A model generated the notes under the pieces. That model worked only from the letters and a program-made list of their open reading frames with translations, was not told where the DNA came from and did no database searches. Both the position numbers and the translations under genes were made by a program. Below are positions 1-12,100 of a DNA stretch of 64,000 bases, one piece after another; position 1 is the stretch's first letter, and every line of letters begins with the position of its first letter. Source of the DNA: Anseranas semipalmata (Eukaryota; Chordata; Aves; Anseriformes; Anseranatidae); the NCBI GenBank assembly GCA_013399115.1, contig VXAA01003385.1, forward strand, positions 1 through 64,000. The letters are read 5' to 3'.

Positions 1-590
1 GTAAAACCACCACACCATGTCACAGTGGGCAGCAGGCTGGCGGTGCCCCATGTCGCTGTGGGGCGCATGACACGGCCAGGACAGGACAGGTGTCTCCTGG
101 CCGCCAGGGAGACGTGGGACTGACAGCCTTGGCCTGAGGTGGGGAGAGCCCTGGGCAGCAGCAGTGACTGAGGGTGGCTGCTCCCTGTGTTTGTTGGCAT
201 TACCTGGCATTGTGCAGCCGCAGGCCCAGACCGGGACACAACCGGGCCATGGTACACTCCTGTCACTGCCTCCTCAGCCACTCTGCCAGAGGTTTCTGCA
301 GCTTTCTGTGGTGTCATTGACCTGAGGATGAGGAAACGCACAGACTGTACCGTGCCATGAGCTCACAGTCATAAGACACGGGTCCCACAGCCATGGACAC
401 AGGGAACTCCATGCCACCCACCCTCGCTGTTTGTCTGTGTGAAAAATCTCAAAATAAACTATTCTAATTCATGAACCCATTGGCTGGTTCTTCTGGTTTG
501 TGTGGTCTTTTTTGGGAAACCTTCTTGGGGCTTTTCCTTACTGTCCTTGTTTCCTTAGTATCTTTAATTTAAATATCTTAGTATATACAC
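1..590 (+). other. Possible 3' end of an upstream gene, then intergenic DNA
   Basis: The first 450 bases are moderately GC-rich with no open frame I can recognise. An AATAAA hexamer lies at about 453-458, and 30-60 bases later comes a GT/T-rich stretch (tggttcttctggtttgtgtg), the usual layout of a vertebrate cleavage and polyadenylation site. This could be the 3' UTR end of a + strand gene to the left of the window; in mammals the neighbour beyond TMEM123 is the MMP cluster. No coding exon is visible, so this rests only on the signal layout and may be chance. Confidence 0.25.
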
Positions 591-790
591 ATATAGATAT
601 ATATTTATGTATACTTGTATATACACATATATGTATATACACATATACATAGATACTTGTATTCATATGGACATATGTGCGTGTATATATAAACATATAA
701 AGTGTATCTGTATTAATATATGTTTGTGCATAACTGTATACTCCCTTATTTATATATATTCAGAAAAATCTATATATAAATCTGTATATT
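585..790. repeat. TA/CA-rich degenerate microsatellite
   Basis: About 200 bases made almost entirely of interrupted tata, caca and atgt units. The apparent open frame through it (607-801) is low-complexity Tyr/Ile/Cys sequence and is not a gene. Confidence 0.8.
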
Positions 791-3700
791 GTTATGTGTG
801 AGCACACACTGATGTACAAGGAGTGGGAAGCCAGTCAGAGGGTGCTCTGAGGTCATGTGTGCATAAGGGTTTCAAAACAGGGCAACCAGCCATTCAGAGA
901 GCAGTATGGAAACGTGCCCTGTGTGAGCTAAGAGCCATGTCCTTAGGTCAGCTTGATGAGGTAAGAGACAGGAGCACTCCCTGCTATATGGGCGCCATAT
1001 ACGGGCTCCTCACCACGGGGTCTTCTGTTGTCAAGTGCACAACTGGGATGTTCTGCATTGTCTCTGGTAATTTTCACTTGAGGTCATCAAAGGAAAACAT
1101 TTCACTGTGTTATCTGTTTTCTCTTAGAAAACATCCATTATCTATGGAATTCCTTATAGGTTCACATAAAGATGCATCTGACTGCTATTCTCACTGTACT
1201 GATTGAGATATTTCCATGTATTGCATTCAGTTCCAGGGCAGACTTTTACTAAAGATTTTTTTTTTCTCAACATTTCATTAAGTAGTTTTTTAAAAAACTC
1301 AGCTTCTCAGCAAATTGTAAGTCTAAGTCAACAATAACAATACAATACCGGTGTCTTAATGATATCTTAATAACATCTCAAAGTCATGGTAGAATCTTAG
1401 TTTAACCAATGCATATAAACCATTTTTTTTTTTATTTTCCAGATGTCTCTGGGGTCAGCCATGCCATGAAAGCCAGCATAGTGCTCTTTTAATTCCTATG
1501 GAATGGAATCTCATTTGCTGCCTTTCTGCAGTTCTTTTTGTTATTATTTGAACCAATGAGACCATTAATCAGATATTAAGATGGAACTAATGTACAGAAT
1601 TAGAATATTGTCCAGATGAGCCTCAGAGCCTTAAATTTATTGGAGATTTAACATGTGCCATTGTTTCCCTCTGCTCTGATTTTTGAGCCAGACCTCTCCG
1701 AGAAATGTCATTGCTTATAAAGGAAGTGCACAAAAGTCACGTTTGCAAAGCCAAGTGTGACATCCTCATGTTACTCAAACCAATATTTTTTCTTGACACT
1801 TTAACATAGGAATATTGTTATAAAAGGATATATCATGATAAATATTAGTCATGTTTCAAAACTGTACTATGCAATACTCTTCCTTTTTACTCTTTAATAG
1901 GAAGAGCAAGCCAACTTGTCAGATGATGTATGCTGCAGTTCATAGCAAGTTTGAGATAACAAGTGCTCTGGACCTAATTAATTTGGGATCAAGATTTATG
2001 TCACTAGGATGAGTGCAAAAAGAGGCCAGAAGCAGGAGCAGGGAGACTTCACCATATTAAGCAAACAGCATCCCAAAGCAAACGGTTGCCGCGACCAACT
2101 CACCAGCCCAGCACACCCATTTGCAGCTAGCCAGCTCCTTTGGAGTCTGACATCAGTGAAAGCTACTTGCCTCATTTCTTTTTATTAAACATTATATAAA
2201 TAATCTACTATTACTTTATTACTATTTATTTTAATGTTTTATTATTTACTATCTCCTCAACTTCTTTGTATATGATTGCTCAAAAAATAAAAGGAAAAAG
2301 TAGAAACCATTGCCATGATAATCACAACATTCAGCTGTGGAGAGAAAGGACAAGTATTGCTTTGCAGAACATGCCATATACAGAAATATAAAAAAGCATA
2401 ATTTTTATTGAAGTGTGTTCTGCACATGCCTTCAGTCTCTATTTCAAACTATTTTCTGTTTCATTTTTAATCTTGAGATTTCTACTTCGTGAATGTCCTT
2501 GATGACATTCATTTTCTAGCACGTTTGCTACGAGGTCAGGTTAGTGTCTCTGGAACCAGGATCTCTTCACATGTTTAGCTTTGTATGGTGATCATATTTA
2601 ACTTTCTGGAACATCTGTTTCATAAAAAATAACATAGCAGCGTGTTCATAATGGGCCTGTATGAATGTGTAATGGAAACAAGGAGAGCACTAGCATCCTC
2701 CTCCTTCCGGAACATGACAGAAGCAGCCAAAAATGAATCACTGAGCACAAGCAGGCACCCCTGAGTTCTGGCAGCCCCAGCCCCAGTACAAATACAGAAG
2801 AGTGAAATACTCCTTGCAGCAGCAGCAGTCACACAAGCCCCACAGAGAGGGCACAGGCCCTTTTTGTCTCATGATACTGTAATAACACATAGGCAAGCCA
2901 ACAGATTTATGAGAAAATCAGGACACTTCTAGCAATGGACACTAATTGTTACCAGAGTCACTCCACTTGACTGAATGCTTGCTGGCTACCGTCCCTCTTT
3001 TAATAAAATATTCAAATTGCATCAAACAAAAGTGGTTTTAAAACATTGTTTTGTGGAACCCCTTTATTTCCATACATATCTTTCAAACATCCCTTCCAAA
3101 GGCATGGTAGACTCCCTTAATTTAATATAAAAATACTCTGGTCCAGAATTCCACTTACAGGAATTAGAAGGAAAAGCATTTGGATTTATTAGTCCTTTGT
3201 CAAATATAATCCAACAGTAAATTCTATGAGGGAGTATAGCCAATTTCTCAGAAGCTGTGATTAGAGCTGTGATTAGAGCTGTGATATTTTTTAAGGTTTA
3301 TCTAGAAGCATAAGCATATTCTAGTGATACATGTATCATGAAATTAGCATTAAAATGAGAAAAGAAAGCAATTATATTTCATGGTAGTACCAAATAGAAA
3401 CCATCTGAACAAAATAGAGACAGACAAATTAATCCCTGAATCACATCAGTGTAAAGCCAGGAAGACTCCAGTAATATTAATAAAAGTCATCCTGGATTTA
3501 ATACAGACAACATAGAATAACATTTAGCCCATAATAATGGTAATAAAAACAACACTTCTTGATGTTTTTGTTCCATATTTTGAACTGTTTACATGGACAT
3601 TTTTTTGTCCATTCAAACATATCTTAGTACAATCAAATGCATCATATTGCCTATCCTTCCCATGTTTTCAAAAGATTAACGCACTGTAAATGGCTGTACT

Positions 3701-4109
3701 TCAGGGGAAAAAGAACTTCCATGTCTTTCTCCCATGTGAAGAGGAAACTATGACTTACTAGAATTTCTAAAACTATGAATTCAGCAAAAAGGAACTTTGA
3801 CTGATTTTCAGTTTGATCATTAAAGCATTGACTTTCAGATGTGGTCAGTATTTAGTCTTCTGGTTCAGCTTAAGGAGAGCTGAGGATGCTTAAGGTGCTT
3901 TTCCTCACTTTTTTTTCCATAGCGCTCTAAACTAAGGCTCCAAGACTCAGACTGAATTTTGAATTTTTAAAAATTTTTAAAATGTTCAATTTTAAAAGCC
4001 TACTCCTATTATAGTTTTTTTTGTTGGTGCTGGTGGTGGTTTTTTGTTTGTTTGTTTTTACAAATTGCATTGTTTCTGGCTAATTAGGCAGGCTTCCTCT
4101 TCCTTCAAT
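791..4109. other. Intergenic, no gene recognised
   Basis: AT-rich DNA with homopolymer runs (poly-T near 1255, 1420 and 4015). A 127-codon frame at 823-1206 has no recognisable domain and no supporting gene structure. A short tandem repeat occurs at 3257-3285. I see no RNA gene or clear mobile element here. Confidence 0.6.
3252..3286. repeat. 12-bp tandem repeat, nearly three copies
   Basis: The unit gctgtgattaga is repeated directly with no mismatch in the two complete copies and a partial third. Confidence 0.8.
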
Positions 4110-4290
4110 CTGCTCTCCCAGAGGCCCAACCAGCGTCGCTCCCTGGCTGGGCTCTGGCCAGCGGCGGGTCCCTTTTGGAGCCGGCTGGAGCTGGCTCTTG
4201 TCTGACCTGGGGCAGCTCCTGGGCTCTGCTCACAGAGGCCACCCCTGCAGCCCCCCTGCTACCGAACTCTTGCCACGTAAACCCAATACA
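4110..4290 (-). mobile_element. Truncated avian ERV LTR (5' part only)
   Basis: Read on the minus strand, this starts at 4290 with TGTATTGGG followed by a ttACGTGGCAAG block, a 'gcaggggtggcctctg' block and a 'ccgctggccag' block. The same blocks occur in the same order at the start of the complete LTR at 33516-34497, so both are copies of one family. Only about 180 bases survive; similarity is lost near 4110 and the 3' part with the poly(A) signal is missing. I recognise the family as an abundant avian LTR but cannot give its database name. Frames crossing it (4105-4554 and 4175-4519) are not genes. Confidence 0.7.
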
Positions 4291-4650
4291 CTCCCTCTCT
4301 TTCTGTCTGTGTAGACATAAATCTATATCCAAGTCTGAATCAGATCCCAGAAGCCAGTTGGCGTTAGCTTTAATCAGCTCTAGGACAGACCTGCTTAAGA
4401 GGCACCTGCCCAAAGCTGAAGGAAGCAATGTGCATGCCAGACAGGTAAACCTCCCTGTCCGGGACAGTGAGGAACCAAGGTACAGTTGCACCAAGGGCTG
4501 TCCCACTAATGTCCTGTAATGGATTTTGTAGGAATAGCTGTTTCTTAATTCCATTGATCCGGTCTGGTTCCAAAATCAACTACTAAATTTTGTATCACTG
4601 AAACTCACCTGAAGTTCCAGTCAGATTTATTTACTTATTTTTACTATTGC

Positions 4651-4900
4651 CTGTTTTACACCATTACATATTGTTGTGGCATCACCTCTGTAGGTGGCTG
4701 CATTGCACTTAGCCAACAACCCCCTGCTTCTGTCACAGCACAACAGCGAGAAGTTACCTATCTTAAACTCTCACTCACCACCAAAGTATCTGTAACTGCT
4801 TTCACTGTAAACTGAATAGTCAAAATAAGAAGTCCATTACACTTGATTTTTATAAAGTGCTTTGATCTGTGCGGAAAAACTGCCGTATAAGAGGAAAGTG
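4651..4900. repeat. Unidentified 250-bp repeated element, copy A
   Basis: From ctgttttaca to aggaaagtg this segment aligns almost base for base with 6192-6439. Scattered substitutions and one small length change (around 4792) separate them. It contains no terminal inverted repeats, poly(A) tail or coding frame that I recognise. It is either a piece of an interspersed repeat family or one half of a local duplication. Confidence 0.85.
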
Positions 4901-6030
4901 ATGTATTTTTACCATTAAAATCACCCATTTATATTAGATCAATTATGACTGGAAGCGTTTTCCTTCTGATAAGCCAGTACATTATACGAGAAGAAGCTAG
5001 TTGTTGTAGTCAATTTATTACTCATCAGAGTGCAAGACAACAGCAACAAGTGGTTAAGAACTAAGCAGGTGCGGTTCCCACATTCCTGGTAATACATAAC
5101 CTGAGCACCCTCCATAGCAGGCTTCCTGTACCCGTACCAGATCCCTGGTTGAAAGGGCCTATGCATCAGGACCTTCGTGGAAAGCTAAATGCCTGGCACA
5201 GGCCCCACTTAGATATAACAATATGTGGTTTCAGTACAGAAATCCATATCTGAGATAGTATCATGGAGTTTGCAGAACAGAAAAGCCAGCAGGAGGTTCA
5301 TACTTCTACTGAGTATAATACAGTGATGAACGATCTGCTGCGTGGGTTGGAAAATTAAAGGCTATCCAGGAATAGAAACTTCATGGAGTAAAAGGCTTTT
5401 CAAACAATGATGTATACAGATCTTTCTGACTGAAATAGTTGAGTTATGGTTTGTTTTCGTCACAGTTGTTCACTCTTGGGCCAACACAGAGCTCAAGGAA
5501 ATGCCTCTTTACATTCAGAGCGTGCTGGTGCTTCATGTGGGAGCTGCTGCTCAACACACTATGGCTAATCCTGATAGCGCCAATATAATTAACAACTTGA
5601 TACCTTACTCTTTAAAAAGTATGAATGAAGAAACCCAAGGAAATGCAGATAGGCTAACAGTGATTAAATAAATTGCCAGTTTGGTCTATGTTGGTTCTTA
5701 TCTCACTTAAGAAGTAGATTTCTATAGAGCTTAAGTGTTAAATTTGCAACACCAAGAAGCTTGAATTAAAGTTACTCTTGCCAGTATTTCAGCAAAACAT
5801 GTTGCATGTTCCTGTATTTTCCTGAATAGAAACACTTTGCTGAGCTAGCAGTGTTGCTTTAACTGATGTCTCAGAATCTAAAAGCAATAAGATTTGTAAA
5901 GCAAGGTGTCATCTATTATGTTTGGAATAACACCTTTGGGGGTGGGGAATAAAAACTCTTACATGTTGGATCTAGACACAGCAGACCAAACTAAGTACAG
6001 GCTGGGAATGACTGTTCTGGGTGTAACCTA
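4901..6030. other. Intergenic, nothing recognised
   Basis: AT-rich sequence between the two copies of the 250-bp element. No long frames, RNA genes or known mobile-element ends are visible. Confidence 0.6.
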
Positions 6031-6032
6031 AA

Positions 6033-6095
6033 TTAATATTACTCAAGCATTGTGAGAGAGGAAGACAGCTGATAAAGTAGGTTAACTGGGAGAGA
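6033..6095. repeat. Direct repeat, left copy (flanks element copy B)
   Basis: The block starting attaatattactcaa and running through gagagaggaagacagctg and gagatgacac recurs at about 6443-6500, on the other side of the 250-bp element. The copies differ by a few substitutions and an 11-base indel (taggttaactg present here only). Confidence 0.8.
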
Positions 6096-6191
6096 TGACA
6101 CTCTCATTGATGAGATATAGGAAAACTATAGCGGTCATAAAGTTTTCACTGAGTAAATAAACCTTGAGTCCAAGGTTTTCAATATAGTTTG

Positions 6192-6439
6192 CTGTTTTAC
6201 ATCATTACAAACAGTCGTGGCATCACCTCTGTAGGTGGCTGCATTGCACTTAGCCAACAACCCCCTGCTTCTGTCACAGCACAATGGCGAGAAGTTACCT
6301 ATCTTAAACTCTCACTCACCACCAAAGTATCTGTGAGCTTTCACTGTAAACTGAATAGTCAAAATAAGAAGTCTATTACACTCGATTTTCATAAAGTGTT
6401 TTGATCTGTGTGGAAAAACTGCTGTGTAAGAGGAAAGTG
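6192..6439. repeat. Unidentified 250-bp repeated element, copy B
   Basis: Near-identical to 4651-4900 and in the same orientation, two bases shorter. Unlike copy A it is bracketed by direct repeats of roughly 50 bases (6033-6095 and 6443-6500), which suggests that a larger block was rearranged here. The frame at 6189-6404 runs through it and is not supported as a gene. Confidence 0.85.
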
Positions 6440-6442
6440 TGT

Positions 6443-6500
6443 TATTAATATTACTCAAACATCTTGAGAGAGGAAGACAGCTGATAAAGAGAGATGACAG
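6443..6500. repeat. Direct repeat, right copy (flanks element copy B)
   Basis: Second copy of the attaatattactcaa...gacagctgataaag block seen at 6033, starting immediately after the end of the 250-bp element. Confidence 0.8.
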
Positions 6501-8735
6501 CCCATGGAGGTGAACTTCTGTGGAACAACAATGGAATGTTGTTCCACACCTGCCTGAATATCAGGGCCATGACTGCACTATTGAGCCTTAACTGATAGCA
6601 ATAAACCCTGGCCAGTTCCATGTGGAACTTCCATCCACATGCCTTCTGCTCATTCATCCAGGAGCTCTATTTCAACCCAGGCCTGGGCCATCAGTCCTTG
6701 CTTGACCTACCTTATAGCTGTGCAGGTCCCCAGCTGCCCTCAGTGACTGACACTGGGGCAGCATTATGTCCTGCCCTGTCCCCTGTGTTGGCCTTGGACC
6801 TATGTCACAGCCTTGTTTCTGAGCCATCTCCTGCTGCTCCCAGCTGGACTCCCTGGATCAGGCTCATCACCTTGCCTCGTCCGAGACTGCTGGCTGACCA
6901 CCCGTAACTAGCACCACCCTGCTCAGGTCCTGCGGGTCTATGCCCTGCTTGGTGAGCTCCTGTCTGTGCTGCGGTCACCCATGGCACCCGGTCATCTGCA
7001 CTAGGGGCAGCCTGTTCTTGCTGCTCCCCGACACTGAATACCACATACAACATTAGGAAGAGAAAAGAAAACCCTCACCAACCCTATTTTTATTTGGGAA
7101 TCTAGATGGGAAATCATTAATTACACCATGTACCAAAAGGAGATGATAACTTCCAACAGATTTTCCCAGAATCCTTCTTTCTTCTCAGCATACAAACAGC
7201 TTCCAGCCACCCCCAGATATATTGTCAGAAATTCACTTCTCACAGGACTGTGAACATCAAATGGAATGAGATCATGCCAAAACAATAAACACCAAATTTT
7301 CCAGCACCTGTCTTTACGCAGTAAAGAGCCTGTACTATTTTTCAGCACATCTCAGTTCCTGCTAACTCATCACTTCTACTGGAGTTACGTACCTATCTCT
7401 GTGTCTATGACTTTTTTTTTTGTTCTGTGTATTTTGACTACTCTTCTCCTGCAGATACACAAGTTGAGCAACGTTAATTAGGCTAGTCCCAAAATAAATT
7501 GTTTCCAGTCTGTTCTAAGCCTGATGTTTGCCAGAGTTGTGCAAGAGCTGAAGGAGGACTTACATAATTAATACCTTTATCCTCTAAATACATGTTAGCT
7601 TAATATAAAAATCTCATTACAAGCTTTGCTCCTATTACCACAAGCCCTTATACTTAATAACGTATGTATTATTAGCCTTACTGGAGTTAGGCTAGCTGCA
7701 GATAAAACTCCTACTGCCATCATAAAGAAAAGTTTTGGAGGATCATTTCAGAAAATTCACATGAAAAAGGTGCACTTGGTCTCCAGGTACCTTACTTGGG
7801 AGAACCACGCAGGAAGCCATGAAGAACAAAGGCATAAGAAAATGCCAGAAATACAACACACATTAGCTACTTTGACCAAATGCAAAGCCTTTAGTCAACG
7901 TTTTAGTTTACCATTCTCTTGCTGAGACTTACAGAACAAATGCGTGTGAAAGGGTAACTCTGTCCTAAGGAAGTGACCCAGGTCTCAAGCAGTACCTAAA
8001 TACCATTTCACAGCCTGCCCCTGTGCTCTGAGGCCAGTCCCTTTCTCTCTTTGGCTCAGATGCTTTGCCTGGCATGCAAATATCTTTGTGTGACAGTGAA
8101 CATAAGCGTAGTGATATATGTTAAACATCCTGGTGTGACTTTGATGAGGATCCTACAATCATCCACATTAAAAGTATTTTTCTCTAACTTACTAGAATGC
8201 AGCATGCAGTTATTTTTCCTTCAATTAACACTTTTCTAGCTGTTTTAATTCTTAACAATATATTCATAAATTCCCTTTGACAAGATACGTTTCTAACAAC
8301 TTTTAACATTAGTAGTACACAAGAAAACTTAAAAGGTAACAACCATTTTCAATTCTTTTACATTTTTCTACAGCCTTTGCGGTTGATTTCACTGTTAATG
8401 ATGTATAAAACTTTTCCAAGTATGTAGGGAAACTTCAGGATAGCTCTATGGTCTCAGTTCAGGTTACAGAACTGAATAAAACACAAGCAGAGACTGTATG
8501 ATAATCTGTACCACGTTAAGCAGAGTGCGAGCAGTCTGATAGTTACAGCCTTAATCATCGCCTTAGGAGGAAGCGCACAGTAAGCTGCAGAGAATACTGA
8601 TAAGCAGATACTACTCAGACCAGCATTATCAACAAGCAGAATAAATCCTCACCATTGAGACTAGAGATATTAAAACGGTATGCAGAGAAAGCACTCGTTT
8701 ACATTAACAACCGAAAGGCGTGCTTGCATGCAGCA
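6501..8735. other. Intergenic, no gene recognised
   Basis: Mixed sequence upstream of the TMEM123 CpG island. A moderately GC-rich part at 6700-7030 carries short overlapping frames on both strands with no recognisable domains. I see no known repeat family or RNA gene. Confidence 0.5.
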
Positions 8736-8739
8736 CCCC

Positions 8740-9170
8740 TAGCACTCTACCCCTGTTTCCCCCGGTGCTCGCAGAACTGCTACTCCAGCAGCACCGCTAC
8801 GGCAGCAGAACATCGTCCTTCCCGCTGCCTGTCCCCCCACCAGGCCCCCCCAGCCCCACAGCGCGCCGAGAGGCCTCAGCCCCTCACCCCAGGCCTGCGC
8901 TGAGGCAGGCCCGGGCGGGGCGCAGCGAAATGGCCGCCCCTCGCTCCGCCCCGGCCCTGGTCCCGGCTCCGGCTGGCAGCGCCCGGCGTGCTCCGGCGGC
9001 TCCCGCCCCAGCGCTCCGCCGCTCTCTCCGCGGCCATGCGGCTCTTCACCGGCGCTGCCTGCGCGCTGCNCCCCCGCGCTGGGCGCTGCGCTTGCACCGC
9101 CTCGCTGCGGCCCCTCGGCCCGGCTGGCCCCCAGGCGGCGGCGGGGAAGTTCGGTGTCGCTCGGTGGGGT
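8740..9170 (+). promoter_or_regulatory. CpG island / TMEM123 promoter region
   Basis: A sharp rise in GC and CpG content inside AT-rich flanks, with a GC box (gggcggggc, 8913-8921). It covers the proposed first exon of TMEM123, as expected for a widely expressed gene. No TATA box is seen at a useful distance. An ATG at 8930 in a fair context lies upstream in another frame. If transcription starts before it, it would form an upstream frame overlapping the main start, so initiation between 8932 and 9035 is more likely. Confidence 0.75.
9036..9153 (+). CDS. TMEM123: TMEM123 exon 1 (signal peptide region; frame uncertain)
   Basis: The ATG at 9036 begins [11 protein letters not shown] and the frame stays open to a GT donor after 9153 (ttcg/gtgtcg), giving the phase that exon 2 requires. 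The base at 9070 is n. As written, the residues after it are Arg/Cys-rich and do not look like a signal peptide. Reading one base fewer at the n gives ALGAALA followed by a plausible cleavage site. In that case the donor after 9163 (ctcg/gtgggg) would keep the phase. Signal-peptide logic therefore suggests a sequencing indel here. An exon 1 elsewhere in the island cannot be excluded. Confidence 0.5.
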
Positions 9171-12100
9171 CTGTCTGTCTGTTTGTATTTCCACCTTTTC
9201 AGGAGAGATCTGAGCCTGCACAGTTCACATCGCTGGTTTCTCGGGAGATCTGTAACAGCAACAGGGTTTAAGAGGCTTAGTATTCGAGATGCTTTTGAAG
9301 CAGATAAAATAATTCAAAACAAAACCAAGGGGCAGTTTGTTCTGCTGTTTACAGATAGTGGAAGGATGCACGAACATGCCCCCCAGCCCTGCTTACCCAA
9401 AGTTCACCTGTCCGTGCCTCCTTGCCCCATACCGGTGTGAGCGCAAGACGAGCACAAAGCACGGCAGACGATGCTGCCCAAACTGTGCTGGTGTAACCGG
9501 GCATGGAGCAGGCACCTTCCCGGGGCCGTGCTCTGCAGGACACCTGTCCGAGAGGGACGTGGAGCAGCCAGGGGAGCCGCCGTGCCCCGGTGCCATCACA
9601 CTGTCTGGAGGTGGACTGGAAGGGAAGCCTTTTCTTGCCCTTCTCTGAGGCACACTGTCATTGGGGCGAGTGGTTCTTGGGAGCTTCAAGGTAGTTTTGG
9701 CTTTGCTGTTAGGGCAAGTGGTGTGTTTTGTTGTGTTTCTGTCCTGCACTACAGCAATGCATCCTTTTTAATAACTCATTCTCGTCAATATGTAGCTTCT
9801 CATTTTCTCGTGGTGGTAAAAGGCCAGATTCAGGTGATAATCGTCAAAATGCACTCAAATAAAATGAGAGACAAAAGTCTGAGCTGCCAGAATTGCCATT
9901 TCAGAAAACTGAAATGCCCCACACAGCACATCACAGTTTTCCAAAGATGAGTACCAAAATTGACTTGAACAAAATAATATTATTGCCCTAAAAAAGAAAT
10001 GAGAGCTTTGTTTTTTACAGACACTTTTTTTTTTTTTTACACAGAAGCTTACTTGTAATCTGTTTACTGCTTTTCTAAGATTATGGCCTCCATTTCACAA
10101 TGAGAGACTGCCATTTCATTTGATGCAAGATTGGCCTGATCTGTCTTTTATCACGCTGCTTCCTGATTATATATGCTGGTTCAACTCAGCATACAGTCAG
10201 TGCTACCTCCTGGGGCAGAGTTGGTCTCATGTAACTTTAGGCAGTCTAATGTAGTCCTTTTATATTTGTATTTGTTGTGTAGATTCAATTTATAACCTGT
10301 TGAGAGAAACTGTGCCCTTTCAAGGTTCAGTTCAATGTATCTATTGAAGTATCTACTGTGGAATGAGCCAGGGAGCCCCTTAGAAGTCGTTATTTTTCAG
10401 TATGGATGGATACACTTGATTAATTAACGGCTACCTTTGGGTCAGGCTCAGATGTGCACAGTCTAGATCAGGTTCCTTAATACAGTATGTTGGAAGTACA
10501 GATTTCATGTTCAGACAGAAGTGAAAGATATGTCATTCACTTAAGCTTGCATTTTCAGGTAGTCCCAGAACAGCGCTTATACAGTATACTTTGCTATGTC
10601 TTCTAATATTTTTTGTAATTGTTTCTGGATCTTTGTATTCTGCCCACTTAATCGGAAACTTCCAGAAACTACTGCTGAGGTTTGTGTTGGTTTCAGCAAG
10701 AGTTGGCGTGATTTACGAATGAACACTACTGGGAATTGACTGAGCAATGCCACCCATTAGTGTGTGGGTCTTCTACCAGGCTTTGTCTACAGAGAATAGT
10801 AATTTGGTCCATGCCTGAGCTGGAGACTGCAGGTTTCTAACATTAAGGGTTAATGGAAATTGTCCACTGTGATGATTTTTGCAGGATATGGCAAAATCAA
10901 GTCCATTTAAAATTCTGTCCTGTTTACGTTCAACACCTACCTTGTATCTGCGTCTGTGTTCAGTTCCTGTGTCTGAACACCGCTCCAGGAAGCTGCATTC
11001 CAGCCATAAAGCTGGAGGAACTGGACTGATTTTGCCCTTTTGGAAGTTTGTTATTGTCTCAAGCTCCTGACTTCTTACGCATTAGACCAACAAAACCACA
11101 GAGAGGCCCTGAAAGTGCTTGTTGTAACCGACTGTGCCCTGGTGTTTCACAGGAAGCACGCGTGCCTTCAGCTGCACCCCAGCCAGCCACAAGCACCAAA
11201 GTTTGTAGCTCCATCTGTGCCTGTCCTTGAAGAGAGGAAAGCACAGAGCTGTCTGACAGAAATGCTGCTTATCCCCTTTCCCTGTCCTTTCCTGGTATTT
11301 GAAGCTTTGGCTCATTGTTTAAATCAGGTATTTCCTTGGTTCAGTTCTGTTTCATCATGAAAAATGAACTTGGGGATCTTCTTTTTTTTTCTCCTTTGGA
11401 TCACGGAAGGAGCAAGCATCAGCAGATTTTCTCTACGCGAGGTTTCTAGCCCCAACATTGCAGCTAATCCTGTGACCCAGAGAGCTTTGTGTCTGCTTGT
11501 GTGCAGAGTCTTCCACGCTGCAGCTGTCTGCCAGCTCTCTTCCCCCCTTCCTTCCTGTACTCAAGCACGCACGTGCACATGTGGCTCTGTTGAGACATCT
11601 AACCCTTGCTCTTCTGCTCCTGGTGACAGCCAGAAACCCTCTCTGTTCTGCTTTGGACCAGTTGCACTGTGCAGTCAGATGTCATGAACGAGAGCTTCTG
11701 ATTGTCATTAGAGCCATCGCTACATAGAAGGGTGCGCTGCTTTTCCCTTTGCCGTAACACTGGATGTCCTTCCAGGCTCCCTGGCTGAAGTCTCCTGCAC
11801 TCCCCGGAGTGATACACACATCCTGGATTCCAAAACCACAGTCTGAGGATGTAGAACAGTTCAGAAATGGTGTTGTTTTAACTCTTCTCTTTCTCACCTG
11901 TCCCATTCACTGCCACGTGTTCCAATGTGGCATATGCTTATGCAGTACTCCATATTAAGATGTCGTTGTATGCTGGAGCAAGTGCTTGTGAACCAAATTA
12001 AGGAACTTAGCAAATTTTTGCAGCGTTTAAAAAAATATATATCTTTTAAGCTGGACGAGGTCCTTGACCTCTTTCAAGGTGTGCAGTCCAAGCTGGTCTG

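Noticed and set aside
607..801. 64-codon Tyr/Ile/Cys-rich frame
   Set aside because: Translation of a TA/CA microsatellite.
823..1206. 127-codon + strand frame
   Set aside because: No recognisable domain, no splice signals or neighbours supporting it; length is within chance for a window this size.
8720..9271. Long frame through the TMEM123 CpG island starting upstream of the proposed ATG
   Set aside because: Composition-driven. The ATG at 8930 in this frame does not give the phase required by exon 2 or a signal peptide.
9241..9440. Open stretch containing [13 protein letters not shown] after exon 1
   Set aside because: It looks somewhat protein-like, but I could not match it to a family, and it lies in the inferred first intron without clear splice borders.
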